Below, piece by piece: positions 43,255-52,033 of a stretch of DNA of 64,000 bases. The first letter of the stretch is position 1; the number at the start of each line of letters is the position of its first letter. The DNA comes from Sorangium aterium (GTDB lineage: Bacteria; Myxococcota_A; Polyangia; Polyangiales; Polyangiaceae): assembly GCF_028368935.1 (NCBI RefSeq), contig NZ_JAQNDK010000001.1, positions 2,046,001 through 2,110,000 of the forward strand, written 5' to 3'. The notes under the pieces were generated by a model. It was not told the DNA's origin, did not search any database, and was given only the letters and a program-made list of their open reading frames with translations. A program made the position numbers and the translations under genes.

Positions 43255-44766
43255 CTACGGGATCGTCGGGGCCGTCCACTCCACCCACTTCGCCTTGTCG
43301 AGCTCGTTCTTCGGCTTCCAGACATCGGTGTTCGCGCTGGCGTCGTTGAGCAGGAACTTCTTGACGAAGGCGTCGATCGCGGCCTGCTCGCCGTTCTTGT
43401 AGTCCGTGCCGCAGTGGTTGTGCCCGCTGTCGACGTACCCGATGTTCTGCTTCACGCCGAGGGCCTCGTAGACCAGCCTGGCGGCTCCGCCGGCCTGATC
43501 TGCATTGTTCGTGCTCAGCCACTCGTAGTTGAGGTTCCCGAGGATCAGGAGGCCGCGAGGCGCCACCATGCTGACCAGCTGGTGGTGGTCGAGCGGGAGC
43601 TTGGTCACCGCGCTGCCGAACTGCTCGATCGTCTTGCTGAACCACTTCTGCTCGCCGTAAGTCCTCGTGAGGTTCTGGACGCCGGCGCTGCCGGTCTGGC
43701 CCTTGTTATCGACCTCCGAGACGCGCCACGCCGCCACGCCGCCCGAGCCAGACTCCTGCGGGATCGTCAGCGCGAAGCGCGAATCCATCGCGCCGACCAT
43801 CAGCGCCCCCTTGCCGTTGCGGGAGCAGCCCGTGATGGCGAGCCGCTTCGGATCGATCTGCGCGTCGGGCGTGGACTCGAGGGCATCGATGATGCGGCTC
43901 GCGCCCCAGGCCCAGGCGATCAGGGCGCCGCTCTCCGCGTTCCCATGGAACTTGGAGAAGATGCCGCCGCTCCGGTCGCTCTCCGGCTGCACCCCGTTGT
44001 GATCGTAGTTGATGATCGCGACGCCCATCTGCTTCAGATGGTTGTTGTCGAGCGAGCCGTTGCTGAGCCCGATCAGCGCAGGATAGGGAGGTGAGCCGGT
44101 GCTGGGCAGGGAGATGCTCACGGAGAAGGAGACATTTTGGGCGCCGCCGCTCACGTTGATCGTCAGCTTGCCGCCGGCGAAGCTGCCCTTGACGGTGGCC
44201 TTCTTCACCTCCTTCGGGCCGGTCTCCCAGTGCTGGACCAGCTCGGAGATCTCACGATGCCGGCACACCCACTGCGCGCGTGTCGTCACCTTCGTACCAT
44301 CCATCATGGTGAAGGGATCGTGCAGCTTGTCGTACGCCTTCAGCTCGCCGAAGGAGGGCATGTTCGGCACCGGACAGTCCTCGCCGGGGGTCTCGACCCC
44401 GACCAGCGTCGTGTCCCCGCCGCCCGTCGGGTTCGAGCCGCCGCCGCCCGTCGGGTTCGAGCCGCCAACGCCCGTCGGGTCAGCGCCGCCGGCGCCCGTC
44501 GGGTCCGACCCACCGGCCCCCGAAACGCTCGTCGACGGACCGCCCGTTCCCGAGGTCACGCCGCTGGTGCTACCGCCGCCGGTGCCGGACACGGACGACG
44601 TGTTGCCAGCCGACGAAGAGCCGCTGGTCGGGCCGCCGGAGCTGGTGGTGGTGGTGTCATCCTCATCAACTGTGACGCCACCATCGCTGGGGCCGCACGC
44701 GACGAACAGGGGGAGGAGGGCAGTCAGGGGGAGAAGCTGGGAGAAGGTTGGTCGGAACGACATCAT
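43255..44766 (-). CDS. CE15 glucuronoyl esterase lipoprotein (copy 1)
   Basis: This 503-residue enzyme is secreted as a lipoprotein (LLPLFVACG). A 90-residue Gly/Ser/Pro linker with (SNPTGGG)-type repeats follows, then a CE15 catalytic domain. The domain has KLHDPFTMMDGTKVTTRAQW, RREISEL-type HREISELVQHWETGP, the nucleophile motif GCSRNGKGA with Ser315, IPQESGSGG, and DSGHNHCG with the probable His. CE15 enzymes cleave ester bonds between 4-O-methyl-glucuronic acid of xylan and lignin alcohols. I chose the tandem ATG at 44766; an upstream in-frame extension is probably leader DNA. It is a paralogue of the downstream gene. Confidence 0.88.
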   Translation of the reverse strand: MMSFRPTFSQLLPLTALLPLFVACGPSDGGVTVDEDDTTTTSSGGPTSGSSSAGNTSSVSGTGGGSTSGVTSGTGGPSTSVSGAGGSDPTGAGGADPTGVGGSNPTGGGGSNPTGGGDTTLVGVETPGEDCPVPNMPSFGELKAYDKLHDPFTMMDGTKVTTRAQWVCRHREISELVQHWETGPKEVKKATVKGSFAGGKLTINVSGGAQNVSFSVSISLPSTGSPPYPALIGLSNGSLDNNHLKQMGVAIINYDHNGVQPESDRSGGIFSKFHGNAESGALIAWAWGASRIIDALESTPDAQIDPKRLAITGCSRNGKGALMVGAMDSRFALTIPQESGSGGVAAWRVSEVDNKGQTGSAGVQNLTRTYGEQKWFSKTIEQFGSAVTKLPLDHHQLVSMVAPRGLLILGNLNYEWLSTNNADQAGGAARLVYEALGVKQNIGYVDSGHNHCGTDYKNGEQAAIDAFVKKFLLNDASANTDVWKPKNELDKAKWVEWTAPTIP

Positions 44767-45129
44767 GGGACGCCCATTCCCAGCGGACGACGGTTCGATC
44801 ACGCTTACCGCCGGGAATCGCATCGCTGGAGTGGGCAGCCTTCAACCCAGCCGCAAATATCCATCATACATGCAGCCGATGTAATCCATCCTGATCGGCT
44901 CTGGGAACGCCTCGCACCAAGTGGCGCTTGGGGGGGCATCCGATGAGGCGACATTTTTCGAGCAGGCTTCTCCCCTCGCGATCTCGCAGCGACTGGTCGT
45001 CTGCTCGTGCTCGTGCTCGTGCTCGTCGCCGGCGAGCGAGCCGGGCCTGGCCGGCGAATGACCGACGCCCGGGAACCACGCCGAATGGGGGCAAGGCCAG
45101 AACGGCTTTCATGCCCCCCAAGGGCATCA
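44767..45129. other. Intergenic region between the two CE15 genes
   Basis: The 363-bp gap holds the duplicated upstream element (44791-45010) and no gene. Confidence 0.6.
44791..45010 (-). repeat. Duplicated upstream region, copy 1
   Basis: This 220-bp region upstream of the first CE15 gene aligns with 46643-46865 upstream of the second: shared CGGTTCGATCACGCTTA, GGCATCCGATGAGGCGACA versus GGACATCCGAGGAAGCGACA, and GTCTGCTCGTG. It probably contains the common promoter. Confidence 0.75.
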
Positions 45130-46602
45130 CTACTGCAGCACGGTATCCATATCCCAGTCAATCCACATGTCTTTCCATTCGCTGACCGGCTGCTGAACGC
45201 CATTGTCCATGATGTTCAGCACGTCCGTGTTTGCGCTGGTATTGCCTTCGAACGCTCGCTTGAACATTTCGCCTGCAAGGGCGGTTTGAGAGGCCGATGC
45301 GCCGCAGTGGTTTGCGCTGTACATCTGAAAACCCATGCGCTCCGGGACACCGAGCGCTTTCCATACCGGTTTTGCTGCCCATGCGGAGAGCGCCTCACAG
45401 GTTCCACCCAGGTGACACCATGAGTTCTTGCCATTGGCATTCGTGAAGTGCACCAGATACCGTGGAGCGATGGTCGCCAGGAGCATATGCGTATCGAAGG
45501 GGAGGTTGTACACCTTCGAGGGGTCGCTTCGGAGCCAACGGGCTGCACTGGTCACCCAGGGTCCGCAGATGCCGCTGTCTTCAAGGTTGTCGATGCTCTG
45601 AGGCTTGGCGTCTGAGCACTGCCAAACAGAACCACCTTCACCGTGCCTGAACCACTCTGCCTGACGCAGGTTGGCTACACCACCACCGCCCGACTCCACG
45701 ATGACGACCACCGGCGCACGACTGAAGACACCCGCCAGGTAAGCACCTTTTCCACATCCGGAGCACCCCGACACCATCACCTTCGTGGGATCGTGCCCGC
45801 TGCCCGGGTTCTGCTCCAACACGTCCATCACCCGGTCAATCATCCACCCGTTGGCGATGTTGGTGTTGACCTCGGACAAGCCGAAGAGATTTCTAATCTT
45901 GCCTTCAAAGCCGCTTCCAAACGACAGCGTTTTACTGCCTGACGGGAAGATTCCACCGGACAACTTGAGGGCGATCACACTACCGGATCCACTGATACTC
46001 GCCGAGAAGCTCTCTGTTTTTCCACCCACCTTGGCGGTGATTGAAACGTTACCTCCGGATACGGTTCCGGTCACCTCATCCGGCTCGGCGGGAACTGGAC
46101 CGTAGAGGTACTTGGCTGCCATTGCCAGGATTTCCTTGCGGCGGCACTCCCACTGCTCCTTGGTGGTGACCTTCGTTCCGTTGAAGAACGTAAACGGATC
46201 CGGGAGTTTCTCGTTTACCTCGGTCAGACCGCTCGGCTCAGGCAACGTGGGCAGGGTACACGTGAAGGCGCCGCCGCCAGTCCCGCTGGTCGCGCTGGCC
46301 CCGCCAGTCCCGCTGGTCGCGCTGGCCCCGCCGGTCGGGGAGCCGCCCGTGCCGGCTCCACCCGTCGTAGCGCCGCCGCCCGAGCTGGCGGATCCGCTGG
46401 TCGCGGAAGCACCGCTGGTCGCGGAGCCCGGGCCTGTGGTGACTCCCCCGCTCCCGCTCGGCGTCCCGCCGCCTGTGCCCGAAGCATCTCCCCCGGCACC
46501 TCCGGATCCTACTTCTGAAGCGCAGCCAGGGAAGTTCAAGAGGGCGAGGACGGGAATCGCGAGAGCGGTTAACTTGCGCGAGGCACGAGAACGGACAGAC
46601 AT
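45130..46602 (-). CDS. CE15 glucuronoyl esterase lipoprotein (copy 2, low GC)
   Basis: This 490-residue secreted lipoprotein (LLNFPGCAS) has a ~75-residue Gly/Ser/Ala linker and a CE15 domain. The domain shows KLPDPFTFFNGTKVTTKEQW, the nucleophile motif GCSGCGKGA with Ser281, VESGGGG and SANHCG with the probable His. Several unpaired or paired Cys (GCSGCGKG, WQCSD, ICGP, WCHLGGTC) suggest disulfides. The catalytic part has clearly lower GC (about 50-57% in the lines I counted) than neighbours above 70%, pointing to recent acquisition of the coding sequence. The ATG at 46602 has GGAGG upstream. It is the probable partner of copy 1 in lignin-xylan decoupling. Confidence 0.88.
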   Translation of the reverse strand: MSVRSRASRKLTALAIPVLALLNFPGCASEVGSGGAGGDASGTGGGTPSGSGGVTTGPGSATSGASATSGSASSGGGATTGGAGTGGSPTGGASATSGTGGASATSGTGGGAFTCTLPTLPEPSGLTEVNEKLPDPFTFFNGTKVTTKEQWECRRKEILAMAAKYLYGPVPAEPDEVTGTVSGGNVSITAKVGGKTESFSASISGSGSVIALKLSGGIFPSGSKTLSFGSGFEGKIRNLFGLSEVNTNIANGWMIDRVMDVLEQNPGSGHDPTKVMVSGCSGCGKGAYLAGVFSRAPVVVIVESGGGGVANLRQAEWFRHGEGGSVWQCSDAKPQSIDNLEDSGICGPWVTSAARWLRSDPSKVYNLPFDTHMLLATIAPRYLVHFTNANGKNSWCHLGGTCEALSAWAAKPVWKALGVPERMGFQMYSANHCGASASQTALAGEMFKRAFEGNTSANTDVLNIMDNGVQQPVSEWKDMWIDWDMDTVLQ

Positions 46603-46642
46603 GAAGGCCTCCATGTTTCGAGTGCACATTCCCGGCGGGGGG

Positions 46643-46865
46643 CGGTTCGATCACGCTTATCGCTATGAATCGTACGACCGGAGCGGGCAGCGTTTGGTCA
46701 GGATGCAAATGTTCAACAAATTTGTAGTCGATGTCATCCATCCGGTTCGTCTCCGGGAACACATCACGAAAGCTCACACCTGCGGGACATCCGAGGAAGC
46801 GACACGTTTTGGGCAAGGCGTGTTCGTCGCGTCGCGTTCACGTAGAGTCTGATCGTCTGCTCGTG
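46643..46865 (-). repeat. Duplicated upstream region, copy 2
   Basis: Partner of 44791-45010, upstream of the second CE15 gene, with conserved blocks at corresponding positions across ~220 bp. The rest of the 46603-47022 gap shows no gene. Confidence 0.75.
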
Positions 46866-47022
46866 ATCGAAGGACGAACCGGAGTCCGGCGGCGATGCGC
46901 CCGCGGAGGCACGGGCTCGGCGGCGCCGGGTGGCCCTTCTTCCGCCGCCAGGCGGCCTGCACACGCGCCCTTCTCCCGCGCGAGCTTGCCGTTCCGCCGC
47001 GGTGCCCCAGGAGGATCCCATC

Positions 47023-48366
47023 ATGGCGCGACTGCGACGCCTCATCGAGCCGGGGACGCGCGCGACGCCCGACCTCCTGGCCGGGCTCCGCGCGCTGGCC
47101 CGGCCGCTGCGCTCCACGGCCGATCTCGACCCCTTGATCGAGCGGATCGGCGACGCGCGCTGCGCGCTCCTCGGCGAGGCGACGCACGGGACGCGCGAGT
47201 TCTACACGTGGCGCGCAGAGCTCTCCCGGCGGCTGATCGTCGAGGCGGGCGCCTCCTTCATCGCCGTCGAGGGCGACTGGCCCGATTGCTACCGCGTCAA
47301 CCGGTATGTGAAGGGCTACGCGGACGCGGGGAGCAGCGCCCGCGCGGTGCTGCGCGCCTTCGATCGCTGGCCGACCTGGATGTGGGCCAACGAGGAGGTC
47401 GCCGACCTGATCGAGTGGCTGCGCAGGTACAACGAGGGTCGGTCCGAGGAGCAGCGGGTCGGCTTCTACGGGCTCGACGTCTACAGCCTCTGGGACTCGC
47501 TCCGCGAGGTCATGCGCTACCTGGAGGGGGCCGCCCCCGACGCGCTTCCGGCCGCGCGGCGCGCGCTCCGCTGCTTCGAGCCGTATGCCGACGATGCCCA
47601 GGGGTACGCCAGGGCGACGGTGCTCGTGCCGGAGTCGTGCCAGGCGGAGGCCGTCAGGCTGCTCGCCGAGGTGCGCAGGAGAGCGCCGGCGTTCGGCGCC
47701 GACGGGCGCGACGGGCACTTCGTCGCCGAGCAGAACGCGCTCGTGGTCAAGAACGCCGAGGCCTACTACCGGGCGATGGTGCTCAGCGACGCGGAGTCCT
47801 GGAACGTCCGCGATCGGCACATGGCCGAGACGCTCGATCGGCTGCTCGAGCAGCACGGCCCGCGCGGGCGCGCGATCGTCTGGGCGCACAACACGCACAT
47901 CGGCGACTCGCGCTTCACCGACATGGCGGAGCGGGGTGAGGTGAACCTCGGCCAGCTCGCCCGCGAGCGCCACGGGGAGGAGCGCGTCGCGCTCGTCGCC
48001 TTCGGCACCCACCGCGGCACGGTGATCGCCGCCCGGGAGTGGGACGCGCCGATGGAGGTGATGCGCTTGCCGGTCGGGCGGCCCGAGAGCTGGGAGGACC
48101 TGCTGCACGAGACGGGCGGCCGGGATCAGCTGCTGATCTTCGAGCCGGGGCGGCTGCCGCAGGAGTCGCTGGCCTGGCGCGGCCACCGCGCCGTCGGCGT
48201 CGTCTACCACCCCGAGTACGACTGGTACGGGAACTACGTGCCGACGGTGCTGCCGCGCCGCTACGACGCGCTCCTCTTCGTGGACGAGTCACAGGCCGTC
48301 CGGCCCCTGCACCTCGCGCCGCGGGCAGAGAGGGAGCCGCCGGAGACCTACCCCACCGGCGTGTGA
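47023..48366 (+). CDS. Erythromycin-esterase-like protein
   Basis: This 447-residue protein has the Ere-family signature LLGEATHGTREFYTWRAELS (His55 equivalent to the catalytic His), FIAVEGDWPDCYRVNRYV, ANEEVADLIEWLRRYN, VGFYGLDVYSLWDSL and IVWAHNTHIGDSRF. Authentic EreA/EreB hydrolyse the macrolide lactone, but most genomic homologues of this size have unknown substrates (succinoglycan-like or stress related). ATG 47023 follows a perfect AGGAGG; the longer frame upstream does not. It is followed in the same direction by a HAD phosphatase and a PEBP protein, which suggests a three-gene unit. Confidence 0.85.
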   Translation: MARLRRLIEPGTRATPDLLAGLRALARPLRSTADLDPLIERIGDARCALLGEATHGTREFYTWRAELSRRLIVEAGASFIAVEGDWPDCYRVNRYVKGYADAGSSARAVLRAFDRWPTWMWANEEVADLIEWLRRYNEGRSEEQRVGFYGLDVYSLWDSLREVMRYLEGAAPDALPAARRALRCFEPYADDAQGYARATVLVPESCQAEAVRLLAEVRRRAPAFGADGRDGHFVAEQNALVVKNAEAYYRAMVLSDAESWNVRDRHMAETLDRLLEQHGPRGRAIVWAHNTHIGDSRFTDMAERGEVNLGQLARERHGEERVALVAFGTHRGTVIAAREWDAPMEVMRLPVGRPESWEDLLHETGGRDQLLIFEPGRLPQESLAWRGHRAVGVVYHPEYDWYGNYVPTVLPRRYDALLFVDESQAVRPLHLAPRAEREPPETYPTGV

Positions 48367-48441
48367 CGCCGGCGGCATGGCGCGCGCAGCGCAAAGCGCG
48401 CTGGGGGCGCGGGCATCCCGGCGCCGGAGGAGGTGAATCCA

Positions 48442-49122
48442 GTGAACCGCGAGAGCGCTGTGTACGCGATCCTCTTCGACCTCGACGGGACCCTTGTGGA
48501 CACGGTCTACGCCCACGTCCTGTCGTGGCAGCGCGCGTTCGCCGAGGCGGGCATGCCGATCGACGCCTGGCGGGTGCACCGGCGCATCGGGATGAGCGGC
48601 GGGCTCTTCGCTCGCGCGGTCGCGCGCGAGGTCGGCTATCCGCTGGCGGCCGAGCAGGCGCGCTTCGTCCAGGAACGCCACGGCGAGATCTTCCAGCAGA
48701 TCCTGCCGGAGCGACGGCCGCTCCCGGGGGCCGTCGCGCTGCTCCGTCAGCTGCGCGAGGCGGGCGTGCCGCACGGCATCGCCACCTCCGGACGGCGGCC
48801 GGATATCGACGCTTCGCTCGCGGCGCTCGAGCTCCCGCCGGACATGGTCGTCGTCGCTCGCGGCGACGTGAGCCGCGCGAAGCCGGCGCCCGATCTCTTC
48901 TTCGCTTGCCAGCAGCGCCTCGGGGTGGCGGCCGAGGACTGCTACGTTGTCGGTGACTCCGTGTGGGACCTGCTCGCCGCGCGCCGAGCCCGCATGTTCG
49001 GGGTCGGCTTGCTCTCCGGTGGGTACGGACAGGACGAGCTGCTCGCGGCGGGGGCGTACCGGGTATACCGCGACCCCGCGGAGCTCGGCGCCGCGCTCGA
49101 CGAGCTCGGCGTCCTGCCCTGA
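48442..49122 (+). CDS. HAD-superfamily phosphatase
   Basis: This 226-residue protein of the phosphoglycolate-phosphatase/beta-phosphoglucomutase-like group has motif I ILFDLDGTLVDT (Asp13, Asp15), a helical cap, motif II Ser/Thr in GIATSGRRPD, motif III Lys in SRAKPAPDLFF and motif IV VVGDSVWDLLAA. It hydrolyses a small phosphate ester; the substrate is unknown. Start is GTG at 48442, spaced correctly from GGAGGAGG; GTG 48433 is too close to that site. It is 75 nt after the Ere-like gene and 83 nt before the PEBP gene. Confidence 0.88.
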   Translation: MNRESAVYAILFDLDGTLVDTVYAHVLSWQRAFAEAGMPIDAWRVHRRIGMSGGLFARAVAREVGYPLAAEQARFVQERHGEIFQQILPERRPLPGAVALLRQLREAGVPHGIATSGRRPDIDASLAALELPPDMVVVARGDVSRAKPAPDLFFACQQRLGVAAEDCYVVGDSVWDLLAARRARMFGVGLLSGGYGQDELLAAGAYRVYRDPAELGAALDELGVLP

Positions 49123-49205
49123 GGGCCGCCTGGTGGAGGCGGTCCGCGCGCGGCGGCGGGGATCAGGCATGGGCCTCTGGGAGGCTCTGAAGGCGAGGTG
49201 ATCCG

Positions 49206-49685
49206 ATGCTCTCGTTACAATCTCCCGATTTCCACGATGGCGATGTGATCCCGATCGTGCACACCTGCGAGGGCAAAGACGTGCCGCCCGCGCTCTCCTG
49301 GTCGGGTGTCCCCGGCGGCACGAGGAGCCTTGCGCTCATCGTCGACGACCCGGACGCGCCCGATCCGCGCGCCCCCAAGACGACGTGGGTCCACTGGGTG
49401 CTCTACAACATCCCGCCCGACGCCGGCGGCCTGCCCGAGGGCGCGCGCAAGGCCGACCTGCCGGCGGGCACGCTCGAGGGAAGGAACGACTGGAAGCGCG
49501 CCGGCTACGGCGGCCCGTGCCCGCCGATCGGCAAACACCGTTACTTCTTCAAGCTGTATGCGCTCGACACGGTGCTGCCCTCGCGAGGCGGGCTCACGAA
49601 GGTGGAGGTCGAGAAGGCGATGGAGGGACACGTCCTCGCGCGCGTCGAGCTCGTCGGGACGTACCAGAAGAGGGGCGGCCCGTAG
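49206..49685 (+). CDS. YbhB/YbcL-type phosphatidylethanolamine-binding protein
   Basis: This 159-residue PEBP/Raf-kinase-inhibitor-like protein has LSWSGVPGGTRSLALIVDDP with DPDAPDPRAP, WVHWVLYNIPP, and YGGPCPPIGKHRYFFKLYAL. These form the anion-binding pocket. No signal peptide is present, so it is cytoplasmic. Bacterial members bind phosphorylated ligands, and their role is unclear. It is the third gene of the Ere-HAD-PEBP cluster. Confidence 0.93.
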   Translation: MLSLQSPDFHDGDVIPIVHTCEGKDVPPALSWSGVPGGTRSLALIVDDPDAPDPRAPKTTWVHWVLYNIPPDAGGLPEGARKADLPAGTLEGRNDWKRAGYGGPCPPIGKHRYFFKLYALDTVLPSRGGLTKVEVEKAMEGHVLARVELVGTYQKRGGP

Positions 49686-49784
49686 GAGCCGAGCGCCGTC
49701 GGCCCCCTGCTCGCGTTCGCCCACGCGCGCGCCTTCGTTCGCTGCGGGCTCATCCGTGTCATTCGACTCGCTGCGGCGTACCTT

Positions 49785-49839
49785 CGCACGTCTCACTCGC
49801 CTTCCTGGCGGATGAGTCCGTATCACACGAATCTTCACC
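49785..49839 (+). repeat. 55-bp dispersed intergenic repeat, copy B
   Basis: Partner of 19434-19488 (47 of 55 identical), again just downstream of a plus-strand gene (PEBP) and facing a convergent minus-strand gene. Confidence 0.7.
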
Positions 49840-49867
49840 TCGCCGTGGACGCGCCTGCGGCCCGCGC

Positions 49868-50167
49868 TCAACCGCACTTGCAGACCGGGCGACCGTCATC
49901 GTCACAGTGGCACTGACATACTCCCTCGGGACACGTGACGACTTTATCGCCCTTCGGGCAGGTGGCGACGCACGAGGCGCTCGAGGCCTCCTCGGCGCCC
50001 GCCGCGACCTCGGCGTCGCTGGCCTGCGAAGGATCAGGCGCCTCGGCGTCGATCGACGCCGAGGCGCTGCGGTTTACAGGCTCCGCGCCAGCGCTCGTCC
50101 AGAGCGCCGTGGAAGCGGGCAGCATCGACAACCCGAACACCGATAACAGCGTACCGCGCATCTTCAC
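49868..50167 (-). CDS. Small Cys-rich secreted protein
   Basis: This 99-residue protein has a signal peptide (MKMRGTLLSVFGLSMLPAST then ALWTSAGA), an Ala/Ser/Asp spacer, and a C-terminal 33-residue block with eight Cys (CVATCPKGDKVVTCPEGVCQ, CHCDDDGRPVCKCG). These could form four disulfides or bind metal. I know no named family. It is monocistronic. Candidate secreted toxin, chelator or structural knot; function unknown. Confidence 0.65.
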   Translation of the reverse strand: MKMRGTLLSVFGLSMLPASTALWTSAGAEPVNRSASASIDAEAPDPSQASDAEVAAGAEEASSASCVATCPKGDKVVTCPEGVCQCHCDDDGRPVCKCG

Positions 50168-50730
50168 TCCTCCTGATCAGCGATGCTTCCATGAATGGCA
50201 TCATGGGTCGCCAGGGGCCGAGGCACGCGGCGTGCCGAATGGCGCGGACGGCGGCGGCGCTCGCGCCGTCGTGACGGGTACGGGAGCGCTGCCCCGCGTG
50301 TGTCTGCGGTGTTCGGACGGCGGAGCCAGCCCGGCTGCGCCGGTCGAGCTCGCCTGTCACGCCATCACCCAAGGCGGCGAGATCGCTGCCTCGAACGCGA
50401 CAATCCGAGCAAAGGGTTGCGCGCGATCGTTTGCTCGAACACGCAAACCGCCCGCGGGCGGGCGGCGCCGCCGAGCGGCCGCGGCCTCACATTGGCGCGG
50501 CGAGAGCGCGCGGCGCGCGCTGCACCCGCGGTGAGCACGGCTGGCACGACGAGTGCTCTTCCGCCAAGGAGCAGGCACACACAGGGGCAGATGGCCTGCG
50601 AGCTGGCTCGATGCACCGAGTCCTGCGGAGCTGCTCGAACACAGGGGCTCCGCACGGTCGGCAAACGCAGCTGGCGTGTCTGGCCTCTCCGACCATCAAC
50701 CATCACAAGATCGAACGAAAGAGGAAGAAC
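50168..50730. other. 563-bp region with no recognisable gene
   Basis: Short overlapping frames occur on both strands without family resemblance. The right end should contain the promoter of the secreted-peptide operon, but I could not place a -35/-10 pair. Confidence 0.5.
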
Positions 50731-51126
50731 ATGACACGAAAGATCATCACCGCGGTCGCCGGCATGTCGTTGTTCGTCGGCGTGGCGATGGCCCACGCGG
50801 CGACGCTGCCCACCTCGAGCCTGAAGGGCCGCTCAGTCCTCCAGACGAACGCGAGCGCCGGGATCCCCGAGAAGGTGGCCTATTACTGTGGGTTCCCTGG
50901 GGCCAACGTGGCCACCACGACGAACATCGGCATCGCGGGCATCGCCATCGGGACCTCGGGATCCGTCGCCCAGTCGTCGGTCGCCCAGGCCGGCGGGTAC
51001 GGCAACCTCGGCGTCTCGACGGCCAACGCAGGGGGCTTCCACGGCCGCGGCCCTGGAGGCTGGAGGAGCGTCGCGCTGAACGACGCGCCGGCGCCGGGTC
51101 AAGCCGACATCCTCTTCGACAACTAG
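50731..51126 (+). CDS. Small secreted protein, candidate SdpC-like peptide precursor
   Basis: This 131-residue protein has a clear signal peptide (MTRKIITAVAGMSLFVGVAM, AHA; cleavage near residue 23). The ~108-residue mature region is Gly/Ala/Ser/Thr-rich (NIGIAGIAIGTSGSVAQSSV, AQAGGYGNLGVSTANAGGFH) with one Cys (YYCGFPG). It matches no named family. ATG follows GAGGAAGAAC. It directly precedes DUF5819 (SdpA-like) and HTTM (SdpB-like) genes, the two factors that mature the SdpC toxin in Bacillus, so a secreted antimicrobial precursor is inferred. Confidence 0.7.
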   Translation: MTRKIITAVAGMSLFVGVAMAHAATLPTSSLKGRSVLQTNASAGIPEKVAYYCGFPGANVATTTNIGIAGIAIGTSGSVAQSSVAQAGGYGNLGVSTANAGGFHGRGPGGWRSVALNDAPAPGQADILFDN

Positions 51127-51170
51127 CGCTCCGCCCGCCCCGGCGGCCCGCTGGGGCCGGAGCATTCACG

Positions 51171-51202
51171 GGCCGCGCGCGGCGCTCCGGCCGCGCGCGG
51201 CC
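51171..51202 (+). terminator. Strong hairpin between peptide and sdpAB-like genes
   Basis: A perfect 12-bp stem, GGCCGCGCGCGG / CCGCGCGCGGCC with an 8-nt loop, is followed by TTCTCTCC. Placed 44 nt after the peptide stop, it could act as a partial terminator, giving more peptide mRNA than maturation-factor mRNA. Confidence 0.65.
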
Positions 51203-51228
51203 TTCTCTCCGACGACCCCGAACCCGGG

Positions 51229-52029
51229 ATGGACGAAACCATGCGCCGTTTACTCCGTGTGCTCTCGACGTCCGCGCCCGCGCTGCTCGCCGCGGCGCTC
51301 TGTTTTCATTTCGCGATGACAGTCGCCTACCTGACGCCGCAGAACCCGCTTCAGCTCCGCTTCGCGCGGCTCATCAGCGGGTACATGAACCCGTTCCTCC
51401 AGCAGAACTGGCACCTCTTCGCCCCCGATCCCATCACCGACACGCGCTTCGTGATGGTCGCCTGCCGCCTGCGCGAGCCGGACGGGAGCACGACAGAGAC
51501 CGGGTGGACCGATATCACGACCCCTTACTGGGAATCCCACCTGGAGAACCGCCTCGGCCCCGCGACGCGCATCGGACGATCGGTGACGGGCGCTGCGCGC
51601 ATGATCTACACCGTCGATCCGACGTCGCTGCAGATGGCGAAGAAGCTCGATCAGCAGCGCGCCCGCGCGCAGGCGGGCGGAGGCGGCGCCGAGGCCGCCG
51701 ATGCTCAGGTGGTCGACATGCTCAGGGACCAGGTGAAGAAGGAGCAGGACGCCGGCTTTCAGCTCGGCAAGACCGTCCTGGAGCGGGCCGGCTCCGCGCA
51801 CTGTGACAGCCTGTTCGGCCCGAACCGCACCGCGGCGGTGCGGCTGCGCCTGGCGGTGCTGAAGTTCCCGCGCTTCTCCCGGCGCGACCTGCCCGACGCG
51901 AAGGGTGAACTGTCGTACTACGATTTCGACTGGGCTCCGTATCAACCGGTGGCGCCGCTGGAGGCGGCGACCGAGGACAGACGCCAGACGCCCGTGGCCC
52001 TCCGGGCAGCGGCCGTGGAGGAGCGGTGA
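51229..52029 (+). CDS. DUF5819 / SdpA-like protein
   Basis: This 266-residue protein has one N-terminal membrane helix (ALLAAALCFHFAMTVAYL) and an extracytoplasmic domain. It shows the family signature NPLQLRFARLISGYMNPFLQ, QNWHLFAPDP and TRFVMVACRLREPDG, typical of DUF5819/SdpA. A charged helical insert follows (QMAKKLDQQRARAQAGG ...). In Bacillus, SdpA acts with SdpB to process SdpC into a toxic peptide. The start may instead be the ATG at 51241. The stop is 4 nt before the HTTM gene, so the pair is co-translated. Confidence 0.85.
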   Translation: MDETMRRLLRVLSTSAPALLAAALCFHFAMTVAYLTPQNPLQLRFARLISGYMNPFLQQNWHLFAPDPITDTRFVMVACRLREPDGSTTETGWTDITTPYWESHLENRLGPATRIGRSVTGAARMIYTVDPTSLQMAKKLDQQRARAQAGGGGAEAADAQVVDMLRDQVKKEQDAGFQLGKTVLERAGSAHCDSLFGPNRTAAVRLRLAVLKFPRFSRRDLPDAKGELSYYDFDWAPYQPVAPLEAATEDRRQTPVALRAAAVEER

Positions 52030-52033
52030 CGCC

